64,000 nt of DNA, taken from NCBI RefSeq assembly GCF_002095475.1, contig NZ_MLFR01000001.1, positions 248,001 to 312,000 on the forward strand. The letters are read 5' to 3'. Below are positions 29,629 to 37,826 of the stretch, piece after piece (the first letter of the stretch is position 1; each line of letters begins with the position of its first letter). The notes below the pieces were generated by a model. That model saw only the letters and a program-made list of their open reading frames with translations, did no database searches and was not told the DNA's origin. The DNA comes from Pantoea rwandensis (GTDB taxonomy: Bacteria; Pseudomonadota; Gammaproteobacteria; Enterobacterales; Enterobacteriaceae). The translations under genes were made by a program, and so were the position numbers.

Positions 29629-29634
29629 TTTAGG
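29601..29634 (+). terminator. Terminator hairpin embedded in the end of the lysR coding region
   Basis: AAGCCTGTCA / TGGCAGGCTT forms a 10-bp stem (one G-T pair) with a 6-base loop, followed by AATTTA. The stem covers the last codons of the LysR gene, whose stop lies at 29626-29628. Confidence 0.65.
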
Positions 29635-29654
29635 CTTGAATGCGTAGGTTAACA

Positions 29655-29960
29655 TCAGCCGTATGCCACTTTGCTGTTGATGTGGTACAGCGTGGCAGTC
29701 GCCGCCATCACATGCTGACCATCATGGCCCGGTTCATGCGATTCGACATCAGTAATGTGATAACCGACAGCGCCGGCAGCAAGCGTCTTTTTCACTATCG
29801 CATCCGTCAACTCTTCCATCGACGTGGCCCAGCTCACTGAAGTGAAGCCGACGGGGTGAATGGATGAAAGTTCGCGATGAGTGAGGTCAGCACGGACTAA
29901 TACTGGTTTAACATTTTGCGGTGTGAAAATAGAAATCACGTCGTTAATAAGTTCTTTCAT
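29655..29960 (-). CDS. DUF1471 (YdgH/BhsA/McbA-like) small protein
   Basis: This 101-residue protein ends in a DUF1471 domain: 'GFTSVSWATSMEELTDAIVKK', 'AAGAVGYHITDVESH' and 'MAATATLYH'. Relatives BhsA, McbA and YhcN are small stress- or biofilm-related periplasmic proteins. This one has no signal peptide from the ATG at 29960, which has a strong GAGGAG ribosome site; a longer frame up to 30086 lacks such a site. It is therefore probably cytoplasmic or an atypical member. It is a single-gene unit with unknown trigger. Confidence 0.78.
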   Translation of the reverse strand: MKELINDVISIFTPQNVKPVLVRADLTHRELSSIHPVGFTSVSWATSMEELTDAIVKKTLAAGAVGYHITDVESHEPGHDGQHVMAATATLYHINSKVAYG

Positions 29961-30213
29961 GGTCTTACTCCTCAAAATAACAACTGAGCCGATTTCGAAG
30001 CGACACGTTTTATTGTTGATGATTGGTTTATTAAACCCGGCAGTTGCGCACGGCAGGTAATCGGCGCCGGTAGGCTTAATAAACACCTTTTGAGGTTATG
30101 CGTTTTAGCTTTAATTGCTAATTAGTTGTTAAGAAAAGTTCAGCCACAACTCTGATAAACTTTAGGGAATATTTTTTCATCTGCTTACATTTAGGGCGGA
30201 CTATTTAATCAGT

Positions 30214-30238
30214 TGGGGCGCACCAGGCGCCCCATTTT
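30214..30238 (-). terminator. Hairpin after kup
   Basis: A perfect 8-bp GC-rich stem, TGGGGCGC / GCGCCCCA, with a 5-base loop lies directly after the kup stop codon. The T-run (TTTTGTT) is on the plus strand; on the minus strand the tail is AACTGATT, so termination of kup may be moderate. Confidence 0.6.
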
Positions 30239-30239
30239 G

Positions 30240-32108
30240 TTAAAACTCGCGTTGCCCACCTAACTCGATCACTCGATTCGGTGGAATGTTGAATTGTTCA
30301 TGTGCCCGTAACGCATTGCGTTGGCAAAAGTGGAAGATGCCACCCTTGACTCGTGACAACCCTTTACGTTTTTTCATCACCAGTGTGTCATGGGAAGTGA
30401 AGAACGAAGCTTCATTGACGGTACAACCAAAGCCCTCTAACCCACATAAATGCAGCACTTCAGCCATTGAAGGAACCTCACGCCACCCATAGGCCGCCGT
30501 GACTTGCCAGAATGACGGTGACAGCTGCGTAATGGTGATGCGTTGCTGGTTGTGCACGCGCGGGGTATCGGTGGTGCGAATATTCAGCAACACCACGCGT
30601 TTGTGCAGCACACGATTATGTTTGAGGTTATGCAGCAGGGCTTGTGGGATCTCAAACTCTTTACGAGCGAGGAAAATCGCCGTACCCGGCACGCGACTCG
30701 GCGGGTTGGTTTCCAGCGACTTCACCAGAGCCTGAAGGCTTTCCGGGTCGTTATTCAACTTCTTAATTAATCGATTACGCTCGGTACTCCAAATCAGCAT
30801 TAACCCCATCATGGTCAGCGCCATGACTACCGGCACCCATCCGCCGGATAACAATTTCATCAAGTTGGCGGCGAACAGGGGGATATCGATGGTCAGCATA
30901 CAGATGAGAAATACTAATGCCAGCGGTAGCGGCCATTTCCAGTTACGTAACGCCACCACGCCAGCCAGACAAGCGGTTATCACCATGGTGCCTGTCACCA
31001 CAATACCGTACGCCGAGGAGAGGGCTGAAGATTGGCGGAACGCCAGCACGATCACGGTGACTGCGACAAAAAGCAGCCAGTTAACGACCGGAATATAGAT
31101 CTGCCCGGATTCGGTATGTGAGGTAAACACAATACGCATCGGGGGGAGGAAGCCTTGGCGAATCGCCTGATGCGTCAAAGTGTAAACGCCAGAAATCACA
31201 GATTGTGCCGCGATAACGGTGGCGAGCGTAGAGAGTACGATGAGTGGGATCTGTCCCCAGCCAGGTGCAAGGTTAAAGAACGGGTTATTAATGGCTTGAG
31301 CATCGGCAATAACCAGTGCGCCCTGTCCAAAATAGTTGAGCACCAACGCGGGCATCGCTATCACCAGCCATGCCATACGAATGGGCGCTTTACCAAGGTG
31401 TCCCATGTCAGCATACAGTGCTTCGGCACCGGTCACTGCCAGTACCACCATACCGAGCGCAGCAAAGGAAAGCGCCTTATGCGTCAATAAAAACGTCAGC
31501 GCGTAGGAAGGACTGAGGGCGTGGAGCACTGTGGGATTGAGTGCGATCCCGCGAATCCCTAATAAGCCAATCGAAACAAACCAGATAAACATGACGGGGC
31601 CAAACACTTTACTGACTTTCTCAGTGCCATGTTTTTGGATCATAAACAGCAGTGTCAGAATCACGACCGCCAAGGGGACGACAAACTTGTCCAGGTGCGG
31701 TGAAACGACTTCCATCCCTTCAATCGCGGATAACACGGATATCGCTGGGGTGATAATCCCGTCACCGTAAAAGAATGCCCCACCGGTAAGACCGGCTAAC
31801 ACAATAATATGGCCGATTTTCGGGCTGACATTGCGGCGAGCCAATGACATCAGCGTCAAAATGCCGCCTTCGCCGTCGTGGTCGGCCCGCATGACAAAAC
31901 AGACGTATTTCAATGTTACGATTAGCGTGAGCGCCCAAAAAATCAGCGATAAGAAGCCCATCACGGCGACGGTGGATACAGAGCCATCGGGTAAGATGGA
32001 AAGACACTCTTTCAAGGTATATAGCGGGCTGGTACCGATATCACCAAACACGATCCCTGCGGCGGCCAGCATGCCAGCAGGCAGAGATTGTTTCTCGGTC
32101 TGACTCAT
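30240..32108 (-). CDS. kup: Low-affinity potassium transporter Kup
   Basis: This 622-residue KUP/HAK/KT transporter has the same length as E. coli Kup. About 12 membrane helices (residues about 15-440) contain 'GIVFGDIGTSPLYTLKE', 'FFYGDGIITPAISVLSA' and 'GWVPV'; a cytoplasmic tail follows. It takes up K+ (and Cs+) with protons, mostly at low pH or high osmolarity. The frame continues 34 codons upstream to 32210, but ATG 32108 ('MSQTEKQSLP') with AGGAAA upstream matches the family. It is a single-gene unit. Confidence 0.96.
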   Translation of the reverse strand: MSQTEKQSLPAGMLAAAGIVFGDIGTSPLYTLKECLSILPDGSVSTVAVMGFLSLIFWALTLIVTLKYVCFVMRADHDGEGGILTLMSLARRNVSPKIGHIIVLAGLTGGAFFYGDGIITPAISVLSAIEGMEVVSPHLDKFVVPLAVVILTLLFMIQKHGTEKVSKVFGPVMFIWFVSIGLLGIRGIALNPTVLHALSPSYALTFLLTHKALSFAALGMVVLAVTGAEALYADMGHLGKAPIRMAWLVIAMPALVLNYFGQGALVIADAQAINNPFFNLAPGWGQIPLIVLSTLATVIAAQSVISGVYTLTHQAIRQGFLPPMRIVFTSHTESGQIYIPVVNWLLFVAVTVIVLAFRQSSALSSAYGIVVTGTMVITACLAGVVALRNWKWPLPLALVFLICMLTIDIPLFAANLMKLLSGGWVPVVMALTMMGLMLIWSTERNRLIKKLNNDPESLQALVKSLETNPPSRVPGTAIFLARKEFEIPQALLHNLKHNRVLHKRVVLLNIRTTDTPRVHNQQRITITQLSPSFWQVTAAYGWREVPSMAEVLHLCGLEGFGCTVNEASFFTSHDTLVMKKRKGLSRVKGGIFHFCQRNALRAHEQFNIPPNRVIELGGQREF

Positions 32109-32459
32109 AAATTTCCTGTTTCTTTTCAGCGTGGAGCAGCGATGGCTGTGTATGACGGCGAACATACCTTTTTCCCTGCCTGGTGAATAGCAGGTGGCGA
32201 TTTTATGCACTGCATTTTTACGCCAGGCAATGAAATTTTTACGACATTTTTATATCTCGGTTTACTTTTTGATCTCAGAATAGTCGATAAATAAGAAGCA
32301 AACTGACGACTGGCGACCATAAATTCGCCACAGTTAAACGGTTACTAACTGGAGCGTATTTTTCTCAACACCGCCGAAACGCATTTATCCGCCATTTATC
32401 TTGCCTGATCTACATTCGACGCAATCCTTTTGATCAAAACCGACTTGTAGATCGACATT
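32109..32459. other. Intergenic region between divergent kup and SDR genes
   Basis: This 351-base gap must hold both promoters. I see no convincing operator, RNA or small gene in it. Short matching arms GATCTAC (32405) and GTAGATC (32446) are too far apart to call. Confidence 0.5.
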
Positions 32460-33569
32460 ATGAATACGATTCTTGTTACTGGCGCGACTGGCTTCCTGGG
32501 CGGTGCGGTTACCGTGAATTTATTAAAGAAAAGAGAAAACAACTCTCTGCTACTGTTGGTTCGTGGTGATTCACCAGCCGTGGGGCTGGCCCGCCTCCAA
32601 GGGAATTTGGCCAAGTTCGGTGTGGATGCCAGTTTACTGAGTACGCTAACCACAGAAAATATTTTAATTGGCGATTTGGCTGAGCCAGAACAATTCGCGG
32701 ACGATCCGCGACTAGACGCGGTGACACATGTGATGAACTGCGCCGCCGTCGCCTCATTTGGTACCAACCCTTACATTTGGAAAGTGAACGTAGAAGGGAC
32801 ATTCCAGTTTGCCCGCCGTATGAGCCTGGTGAGGGGTTTGCAGCGATTCATTCACGTGGGAACCGCCATGTCTTGCGCCCCCGAAGCCAATACCTTGGTG
32901 ACCGAGAGCGAATTGAATACGCTGCGCGATCAGCACATCGTGGAATATACCTGGAGTAAAGCCACGGTAGAAAAAATGATGACCGAATCGCTACCGAATC
33001 TGCCACTGGTCATTGCTCGGCCTTCAATCGTGGTTGGCCATTCCGATCACGGCTGCACCCCTTCACCGAGTATTTTCTGGGTGTTCCGCATGGCCCTTAC
33101 GCTGGGTAAGTTCATGTGCGAATTGGAGGACCGCATCGACGTAGTGCCCGTCGATTACTGTGCAGATGCATTGGAGTTATTACTGACGGCCGAGAACGTC
33201 GACAAGAGCATTATTCACATTTCTGCCGGCCTCAACAGCAGTGTGACTTTTGCTGAAATTGATAAAGCGATGGCGAAAGCTTCAGGTCAGGTTCCGGTGG
33301 CAGAGACATATCAAAAGGTAAACTACCGTGAGTTAGCTGAAAGTAAAAAAAGCTTCTCGTCTCTGTTTGGCCCCTGCAACGAGCGTATTGTGCTTCGGGC
33401 GATGAATCTCTATGGCCACTTTTCAAAGCTCAATGTGGTTTTCAGCAATGAGAAGTTGCTGGAGTTGGGCATGCCGCCATCGTCGAAATTCACTGACTAT
33501 CTGCACCGCTGCGTCACCTCGACGAAAGATGCAACCATTGCGGAATTAATGGAAGTGGATTTTAAATAA
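32460..33569 (+). CDS. Extended SDR-family NAD(P)-dependent oxidoreductase (thioester-reductase/male-sterility-type fold)
   Basis: This 369-residue extended SDR begins with the Rossmann motif 'ILVTGATGFLGGAV' and shows 'VMNCAAVASFGTNP', catalytic Tyr-Lys in 'EYTWSKATVE' and 'ARPSIVVGHSDHG'. The 'TGATGFLG' and 'RPSIVVG' segments resemble the reductase domains that release aldehydes from acyl thioesters (Lys2/NRPS reductase, fatty acyl-CoA reductase), but no carrier protein or adenylation gene is near. The substrate is unknown. It is a single-gene unit divergent from kup. Confidence 0.75.
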   Translation: MNTILVTGATGFLGGAVTVNLLKKRENNSLLLLVRGDSPAVGLARLQGNLAKFGVDASLLSTLTTENILIGDLAEPEQFADDPRLDAVTHVMNCAAVASFGTNPYIWKVNVEGTFQFARRMSLVRGLQRFIHVGTAMSCAPEANTLVTESELNTLRDQHIVEYTWSKATVEKMMTESLPNLPLVIARPSIVVGHSDHGCTPSPSIFWVFRMALTLGKFMCELEDRIDVVPVDYCADALELLLTAENVDKSIIHISAGLNSSVTFAEIDKAMAKASGQVPVAETYQKVNYRELAESKKSFSSLFGPCNERIVLRAMNLYGHFSKLNVVFSNEKLLELGMPPSSKFTDYLHRCVTSTKDATIAELMEVDFK

Positions 33570-33610
33570 TCTTAACGCGCAATGCTGATATGACATGATG
33601 TTTGTTAGTT

Positions 33611-33645
33611 GAGTTGTCTGGCATTATGGCCTTGCCAGACAACTC
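33611..33645. terminator. Long hairpin between convergent SDR and metQ-like genes
   Basis: A perfect 13-bp stem, GAGTTGTCTGGCA / TGCCAGACAACTC, with a 9-base loop lies between the convergent genes. It lacks a T-run on either strand, but its place suggests a bidirectional transcription barrier or a 3' end stabiliser. Confidence 0.6.
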
Positions 33646-33689
33646 ATTGAAAGGGTGCCCTGAATCAAGGACGCCCCTCAAATAGGCGA

Positions 33690-34490
33690 TTACCAGCCCT
33701 TAATAATATCGCCTTTATAAATCTCGTTAGCTTTATCCAACACCTGCTGTGACTGGAAGGCTTCTTTCAATTTCTGCACGTTGGCGCTGTCTTTATTATC
33801 TTCACGCGCCACAATGGCATTCACGTATGGCGAGGCTTTGCCTTCCATAAACATGCCGTCACGCGAGGCGGAAAGATTCACCAGCGCAGCAAAGTTGTTA
33901 TTGATGATCGAAATATAAACCTGCGGATCATCCAGCGTGCGTGCCAACTGCGGGGTATCGACTTCAACGATTTTCAGCTTCTTAGGATTGTCTGTGATAT
34001 CCAGTGTAGTGGGCAGAAGACCCGCCTCTGGCTTCACTTTGATCAAACCTTGCGCTTGTAGCAATAACAAGCTGCGGCCCAGCGTGGTCGCTTCGTTAGA
34101 AATGGTGACAGTGGCACCTTCGGGTAATTCGGCCAGGGTTTTAATCTTGCGCGAGTATCCTGCAATCGGGAACACGAAGGTGTTGGTGACGACAGCAAAT
34201 TTATAGCCGCGCTCTTTTGACTGCATTTCCAGGTAAGGCAGGCTTTGGAAGGCGTTGACATCAACATCTTTATTGCGCAGCGCCTCGTTTGGCTGCACGT
34301 AATCGTTAAATGCAACGACATCGACATCCAGATGATACTTATCATGCGCTACCTGCTTCACGGTCTGCCAGATCGCCTCATCAGGGCCGGTGTTAATCGC
34401 AACTTTGATGGCATTATCTTTTTGGTTATCGCATGCGCTGAGCAGGGAAACGACGGCAGCGAGCAGGGTGGAAAGCACAATTTTTTTCAT
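33690..34490 (-). CDS. MetQ/NlpA-family substrate-binding lipoprotein
   Basis: This 266-residue lipoprotein has a signal peptide ending in 'LLSAC' (Cys20) and the NlpA/MetQ fold throughout: 'NTFVFPIAGYSRKIKTL', 'LLPTTLDITDNPKKLKIVE', 'SPYVNAIVAREDNKDS'. MetQ binds methionine for the MetNI transporter. No metN or metI is adjacent, so this is an orphan binding protein like NlpA that may feed a distant MetNI. Three MetJ boxes lie in its promoter, so it belongs to the methionine regulon. Confidence 0.9.
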   Translation of the reverse strand: MKKIVLSTLLAAVVSLLSACDNQKDNAIKVAINTGPDEAIWQTVKQVAHDKYHLDVDVVAFNDYVQPNEALRNKDVDVNAFQSLPYLEMQSKERGYKFAVVTNTFVFPIAGYSRKIKTLAELPEGATVTISNEATTLGRSLLLLQAQGLIKVKPEAGLLPTTLDITDNPKKLKIVEVDTPQLARTLDDPQVYISIINNNFAALVNLSASRDGMFMEGKASPYVNAIVAREDNKDSANVQKLKEAFQSQQVLDKANEIYKGDIIKGW

Positions 34491-34529
34491 GACACAGGTC
34501 CCTTAGAAACGTAGGGTAAGGACTATAAT

Positions 34530-34553
34530 ATACGTCTGGACGTCTGTACATCC
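34530..34553 (-). promoter_or_regulatory. MetJ operator: three tandem met boxes
   Basis: Three adjoining 8-mers, ATACGTCT, GGACGTCT and GTACATCC, compare with the met-box consensus AGACGTCT (six or seven, seven, and about four matches). They overlap TATATTATA, a likely -10 region of the leftward promoter 40 bases upstream of the lipoprotein gene. MetJ with S-adenosylmethionine would block transcription. Confidence 0.85.
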
Positions 34554-34845
34554 ATTGGAAGCGCGTTCGCTTGAATTTCATGCAGCTCAAAAAATCGCTC
34601 AATCATACTTTTTAGTAATTAATACCCGTGACTGACATTGTGTTTTGCTGATATATCCAACAGGAAATAATTTAGAAAAACAGAAGCTTTCAGGCTCGGA
34701 GTTGCGAGCTGAGGCTTGTTCTCAACTTGAGATCGATCTCATTTATCAGAATTTTTGCGGGTTGGCGGGGTGATGGTCGTCGAATGTCATTGGAATTTTC
34801 GCAGAACGTAATATTAATATAACTGCATTGTGCGTCCTGATACTT

Positions 34846-34877
34846 ACAAGATAATCTGTTAAAGCAGATTATCTTGT
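34846..34877. repeat. Perfect 13-bp inverted repeat upstream of small ORF
   Basis: ACAAGATAATCTG / CAGATTATCTTGT with loop TTAAAG is perfectly symmetric and ends 17 bases before the start codon of the 68-residue ORF. It could be an operator or a leader hairpin affecting expression of that ORF. Confidence 0.7.
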
Positions 34878-34893
34878 TATAGATCGGGAGAAG

Positions 34894-35100
34894 ATGATGG
34901 AGTCTGTTAAAGCGTTGAATATGGAGCAGTTGAACAAGTTTCTCAGTAGCGGCAAGCACTCTTCAGTTATTATTGGCTTCAATCTCACCAGCGATGCGTT
35001 CTTCAATATGGCAGCTTATTGGCGCGATCGCGGTGTTATGATTGAAAAACGTGACGCCTATTTTGTCGCCATCACTGATCATTCAATAACCACTTCTTGA
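34894..35100 (+). CDS. Small protein of unknown function
   Basis: This 68-residue frame has a good ribosome site (GGGAG before ATG 34894 or 34897), a long hairpin in its leader and its own place between well-defined genes, so it looks real. The protein ('MEQLNKFLSSGKHSSVIIGFN' region, then 'AAYWRDRGVMIEKRD') has no signal peptide, membrane helix or known motif; it appears a small soluble alpha/beta protein. I do not recognise it. Confidence 0.6.
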   Translation: MMESVKALNMEQLNKFLSSGKHSSVIIGFNLTSDAFFNMAAYWRDRGVMIEKRDAYFVAITDHSITTS

Positions 35101-35117
35101 AACAGATTTTTCAAAAA

Positions 35118-35693
35118 TCAAAGCGCGAGTTTAATAAAGGTGCGTAGATCGTCTATCGCCTGTTCTCGCGCTTTAGTTTCTTGCACCACAATCAGTAAAT
35201 CCGCATAGCCATTTAGCATCGCGCTGAGTTGGCGTGCCACCTGCTGGGCATTCGCTTCACGAAATGCACCGGCACAGATGCCATCCTCTATGATGCCCGC
35301 CATCAGTGCTTGCCACTGCTGTGTTAGTTGCGTCGCCAATTGCGCATAGGCCGCTTCAGTTGTCGCTTTACGCCAAACAGAGCTATACAGCTGCCAGACC
35401 GCATCCGGCTCCTGCGGTAAATAGCTACTGATAAACGCTTCCAGGCGTTCAGTGAAGGGCAGTTGTTCAATATCCTGGGTAAATATCAGCAAATCACGCT
35501 GTGCAAATCGGTTACAGGCTTCCAAGCACAGAGTCGCCCAGTCGGGAAAATAGTGATATATGTGGCTGCGCGACAGGCCGAGTTGTGTCGTTAACTCGCG
35601 CGTTTTCACATTCTCCAGTCCCTTTTCAATAAACAGTGCAACCGCTGTGTCCAGGATCTTTTCACGCAACTCCGCTGTTGTTTCTTTCATCAT
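35118..35693 (-). CDS. TetR-family transcriptional repressor
   Basis: This protein of about 191 residues has an N-terminal TetR HTH ('LFIEKGLENVKTRELTTQLGLSRSHIYHYF' region, Phe/Tyr-rich end of helix 3) and a ligand-binding C-terminal helical domain. The frame opens upstream at 35756, but that would run through both operators; the ATG at 35693 (or 35690) matches the family start. Two palindromes that fit its own operator lie in the gap to the divergent six-helix membrane protein gene, so it very probably represses both. The ligand is unknown. Confidence 0.88.
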   Translation of the reverse strand: MMKETTAELREKILDTAVALFIEKGLENVKTRELTTQLGLSRSHIYHYFPDWATLCLEACNRFAQRDLLIFTQDIEQLPFTERLEAFISSYLPQEPDAVWQLYSSVWRKATTEAAYAQLATQLTQQWQALMAGIIEDGICAGAFREANAQQVARQLSAMLNGYADLLIVVQETKAREQAIDDLRTFIKLAL

Positions 35694-35706
35694 CACCGCC
35701 GTTGAC

Positions 35707-35724
35707 TTTGAGCAAATGCTCAAA
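35707..35724. promoter_or_regulatory. Operator 1, palindrome in TetR/membrane-protein divergent promoter
   Basis: TTTGAGCAAATGCTCAAA is a perfect 18-bp palindrome. It shares the half-site TTTGAGC with the second palindrome 33 bases away, about three helical turns. Confidence 0.85.
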
Positions 35725-35738
35725 TACAATTTTACCAC

Positions 35739-35758
35739 TTTTGAGCAATCGCTCAAAA
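35739..35758. promoter_or_regulatory. Operator 2, palindrome in TetR/membrane-protein divergent promoter
   Basis: TTTTGAGCAATCGCTCAAAA has 8-bp perfect arms and ends 21 bases before the membrane-protein start codon. With operator 1 it forms a two-site control region for the TetR protein. Confidence 0.87.
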
Positions 35759-35779
35759 GCTCAATTTTAACCTAATCAT

Positions 35780-36676
35780 ATGCAAATCATACCTGAAAAC
35801 CTCGAAAACGTGGCGTCACACAGCGCCCTCAATACCCTGAAAGTATTAGCAAAACGAAACAAGAAAAAACTACTGCTGACGCTCATGCTGGTCATCGCTG
35901 AGAATGTAGTTTATCTGCTTTATCCGCTGCTGGCGGGTTTCGCCATCAACGCCATCATGCACGGTCACGCACTGCATGGGCTTTTCTATGCCGGTTTGGT
36001 ATTGGTGATGTGGATGATTGGTGCCGCACGTCGCACCATGGATACGCGCACTTTTGCGCGCATTTACGCAGGTCTCGCAGTGCCGGTGATCCTTGCGCAG
36101 CGAGAAGAGGCGCATAACCATTCTGCCATTGCGGCCAGAGTGACACTGTCACGACAATTCGTAGATTTTTTCGAAACGCACCTGCCTATGCTGATCACTT
36201 CTACCGCATCTATATGTGGCGCTGTAGTAATGTTATTGACCATAGAACCCTGGGCTGGCTTGGTTTGCCTGATTATTTTGGTGTTGTTTGCTGGCTTTCT
36301 GCCAAGGTACACGCGCACCAACGAAGCGCTCATTGCGCGTATGAACGACCGGCTTGAGCGGGAAGTGGGCTTTGTTAGCAGTGCTGGAGAACAAAAACTG
36401 CATCGGCATTATCATTTCCTTGCTCGAGTGCGCATTCGTCTGTCCGATCGTGAAGCGATGAGTTATCTATCGATTGGTGTTGCATCAGCACTGCTGTTTG
36501 GCATTACGATTACGGTGATGGCGCTAAAAGGTGGGATGAGCGCAGGACACATTTATTCCGTGATGACCTATTTATGGATGTTTGCTATGAGTCTTGATGA
36601 TGGCCCAGCGCTGCTTGAAAAATATTCGCAGCTCAAAGAGATTGGCAAACGCGTTAATACCGGATCAGCGAGATAA
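35780..36676 (+). CDS. ABC-transporter six-helix membrane-domain protein without ATPase domain
   Basis: This 298-residue protein looks like the membrane half of an ABC exporter (six hydrophobic segments, 'VVYLLYPLLAGFAINAI', 'TRTFARIYAGLAVPVILAQR', 'MSAGHIYSVMTYLWMFAMSLDDGPALLEKYSQLKEIGKR') and stops where a nucleotide-binding domain would normally begin. No Walker motifs are present and no ATPase gene follows. It matches a known group of stand-alone six-TM proteins rather than a truncation, since the end is clean. It is probably induced when the divergent TetR protein releases its ligand-responsive operators. Confidence 0.8.
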   Translation: MQIIPENLENVASHSALNTLKVLAKRNKKKLLLTLMLVIAENVVYLLYPLLAGFAINAIMHGHALHGLFYAGLVLVMWMIGAARRTMDTRTFARIYAGLAVPVILAQREEAHNHSAIAARVTLSRQFVDFFETHLPMLITSTASICGAVVMLLTIEPWAGLVCLIILVLFAGFLPRYTRTNEALIARMNDRLEREVGFVSSAGEQKLHRHYHFLARVRIRLSDREAMSYLSIGVASALLFGITITVMALKGGMSAGHIYSVMTYLWMFAMSLDDGPALLEKYSQLKEIGKRVNTGSAR

Positions 36677-36679
36677 CCC

Positions 36680-37468
36680 TCACCGCAGGCAGTGGATATA
36701 GCGCGCCGCTGCCTGCCTGACAATCTGCTGAGCATCCTGGGTAATTTCTCGTCCGGCAAAAGCACCATAGATTTGCGAGAAACTCACCTTATCGAGCCGG
36801 TGAACCAGTGTGCTTACGGTAGAGGCTGATAGTGGCAACATATTGGGGTAACTCCACATAAAGGAAACCGTGTTGGCGCCAGGTGCCACCTGCACAATAT
36901 CGCCACTCAGCAATATGCCACCACGATCTGCCCAGTGAAGTACCGATCCGCCGGCGAAATGTCCGCCCAGCCGCATGAGTTTCACCTCCGGTACCATCTC
37001 CAGCTCGTCGCCTTGCCAGTACTTGATATGTGGGCTTTGACGCATAATCCATTGCCGATCATCCGCATGCAGGTAGACCGGCGCGTCAAACGTTTCTGCC
37101 CAATCCTGCATCGTACTGTAATAGTGAGGATGCGAAATCGCGATAGCGTGAATACCCCCTAAAGCCTGAATCAGCGTTTCTGTTGCGGAGTCTAAATTGG
37201 CAATACAATCCCACAGAATGTTGCCATGCGCGGTTTGTAATAAAAATGCACGCTGATTGATGGCAAAAGCAGGGACTGTTTGTAAGCTGAATAATCTTGG
37301 CTGATGTTGCTGCCATTTATTTTGGTGGGTAGCGCATAAATCAGAGAGTGCCAGCCAATGCTGCCCACTCACAGGCACAAATTGGCGCTCGTCTTCGCAA
37401 ATCTTGCAATGTGTGATGCTTTCATCATCTTCGTAGGAGGTGCTACAAGCGGTGCAAAGTTTAATCAT
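36680..37468 (-). CDS. MBL-fold protein with N-terminal zinc ribbon and incomplete metal site
   Basis: This 262-residue protein starts with a CxxC...CxxC zinc-ribbon-like motif (Cys5, Cys8, Cys21, Cys24) followed by a metallo-beta-lactamase fold. The usual HxHxDH motif reads 'HPHYYS' (His113, His115), so the Asp and His of the second metal site are missing, while 'GGHFAGG' and 'LLSGDIVQV' remain. It may bind one metal or be non-hydrolytic. The substrate is unknown. It converges with the six-helix membrane-protein gene, three bases away. Confidence 0.78.
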   Translation of the reverse strand: MIKLCTACSTSYEDDESITHCKICEDERQFVPVSGQHWLALSDLCATHQNKWQQHQPRLFSLQTVPAFAINQRAFLLQTAHGNILWDCIANLDSATETLIQALGGIHAIAISHPHYYSTMQDWAETFDAPVYLHADDRQWIMRQSPHIKYWQGDELEMVPEVKLMRLGGHFAGGSVLHWADRGGILLSGDIVQVAPGANTVSFMWSYPNMLPLSASTVSTLVHRLDKVSFSQIYGAFAGREITQDAQQIVRQAAARYIHCLR

Positions 37469-37524
37469 CTCAATGCTCCATCACGCGGTTTGCATTAATT
37501 TTAGCCTGGCGTGATACGTGCTAA

Positions 37525-37737
37525 TGTGCGGCAACCGCCATAAAAACCGATGACAGCATGCTGCGTCGTTTTGGCATCACATTTCTGGCGATTAATTTAT
37601 ATACCCGTTATTTCGAATATTTCTGGGATGGTTTACACAAGGTTGTATTCTTTCTGGTTCTCGCGGCCTCACTCGCGCTGATTGGCCGTTATGCAGAGAA
37701 AATCTGGCATTTGGGAGAGCGTGAGATGAGTGAATAA
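37525..37737 (+). pseudogene. 3' remnant of a multi-pass membrane protein gene
   Basis: A short open frame encodes about 70 residues from 37525, or 59 from the ATG at 37558, with two hydrophobic segments: 'FGITFLAINLYTRYFEYFW' and 'VVFFLVLAASLALIGR'. This resembles the C-terminal end of larger bacterial membrane proteins (DUF2157/DUF4401-like, from memory). There is a stop at 37522 and no room for the rest of the protein, so it is probably the leftover of a deletion. A genuine small membrane protein is less likely as no ribosome site precedes it. Confidence 0.55.
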
Positions 37738-37826
37738 TCAGATAACCAATGCTGAATAGGTTATTTCTTCCTTAAAAGGGTCACCGCCATAATTTGTGGA
37801 TGTTGATCGAAAAAGGAAGAATAGTC

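Larger units (their letters stand above)
34491..34893. other. Intergenic region between metQ-like gene and small ORF
   Basis: This 403-base AT-rich gap holds the MetJ operator near its left end and a long inverted repeat near its right end. The middle part shows no credible gene. Confidence 0.6.

Noticed and set aside
32109-32210. N-terminal extension of Kup
   Set aside because: E. coli Kup has 622 residues, matching the start at 32108 exactly.
33646-33689. Second hairpin as terminator of the metQ-like gene
   Set aside because: The arms AGGGTGCCC and GGACGCCCCT pair imperfectly and no clear T-run follows.
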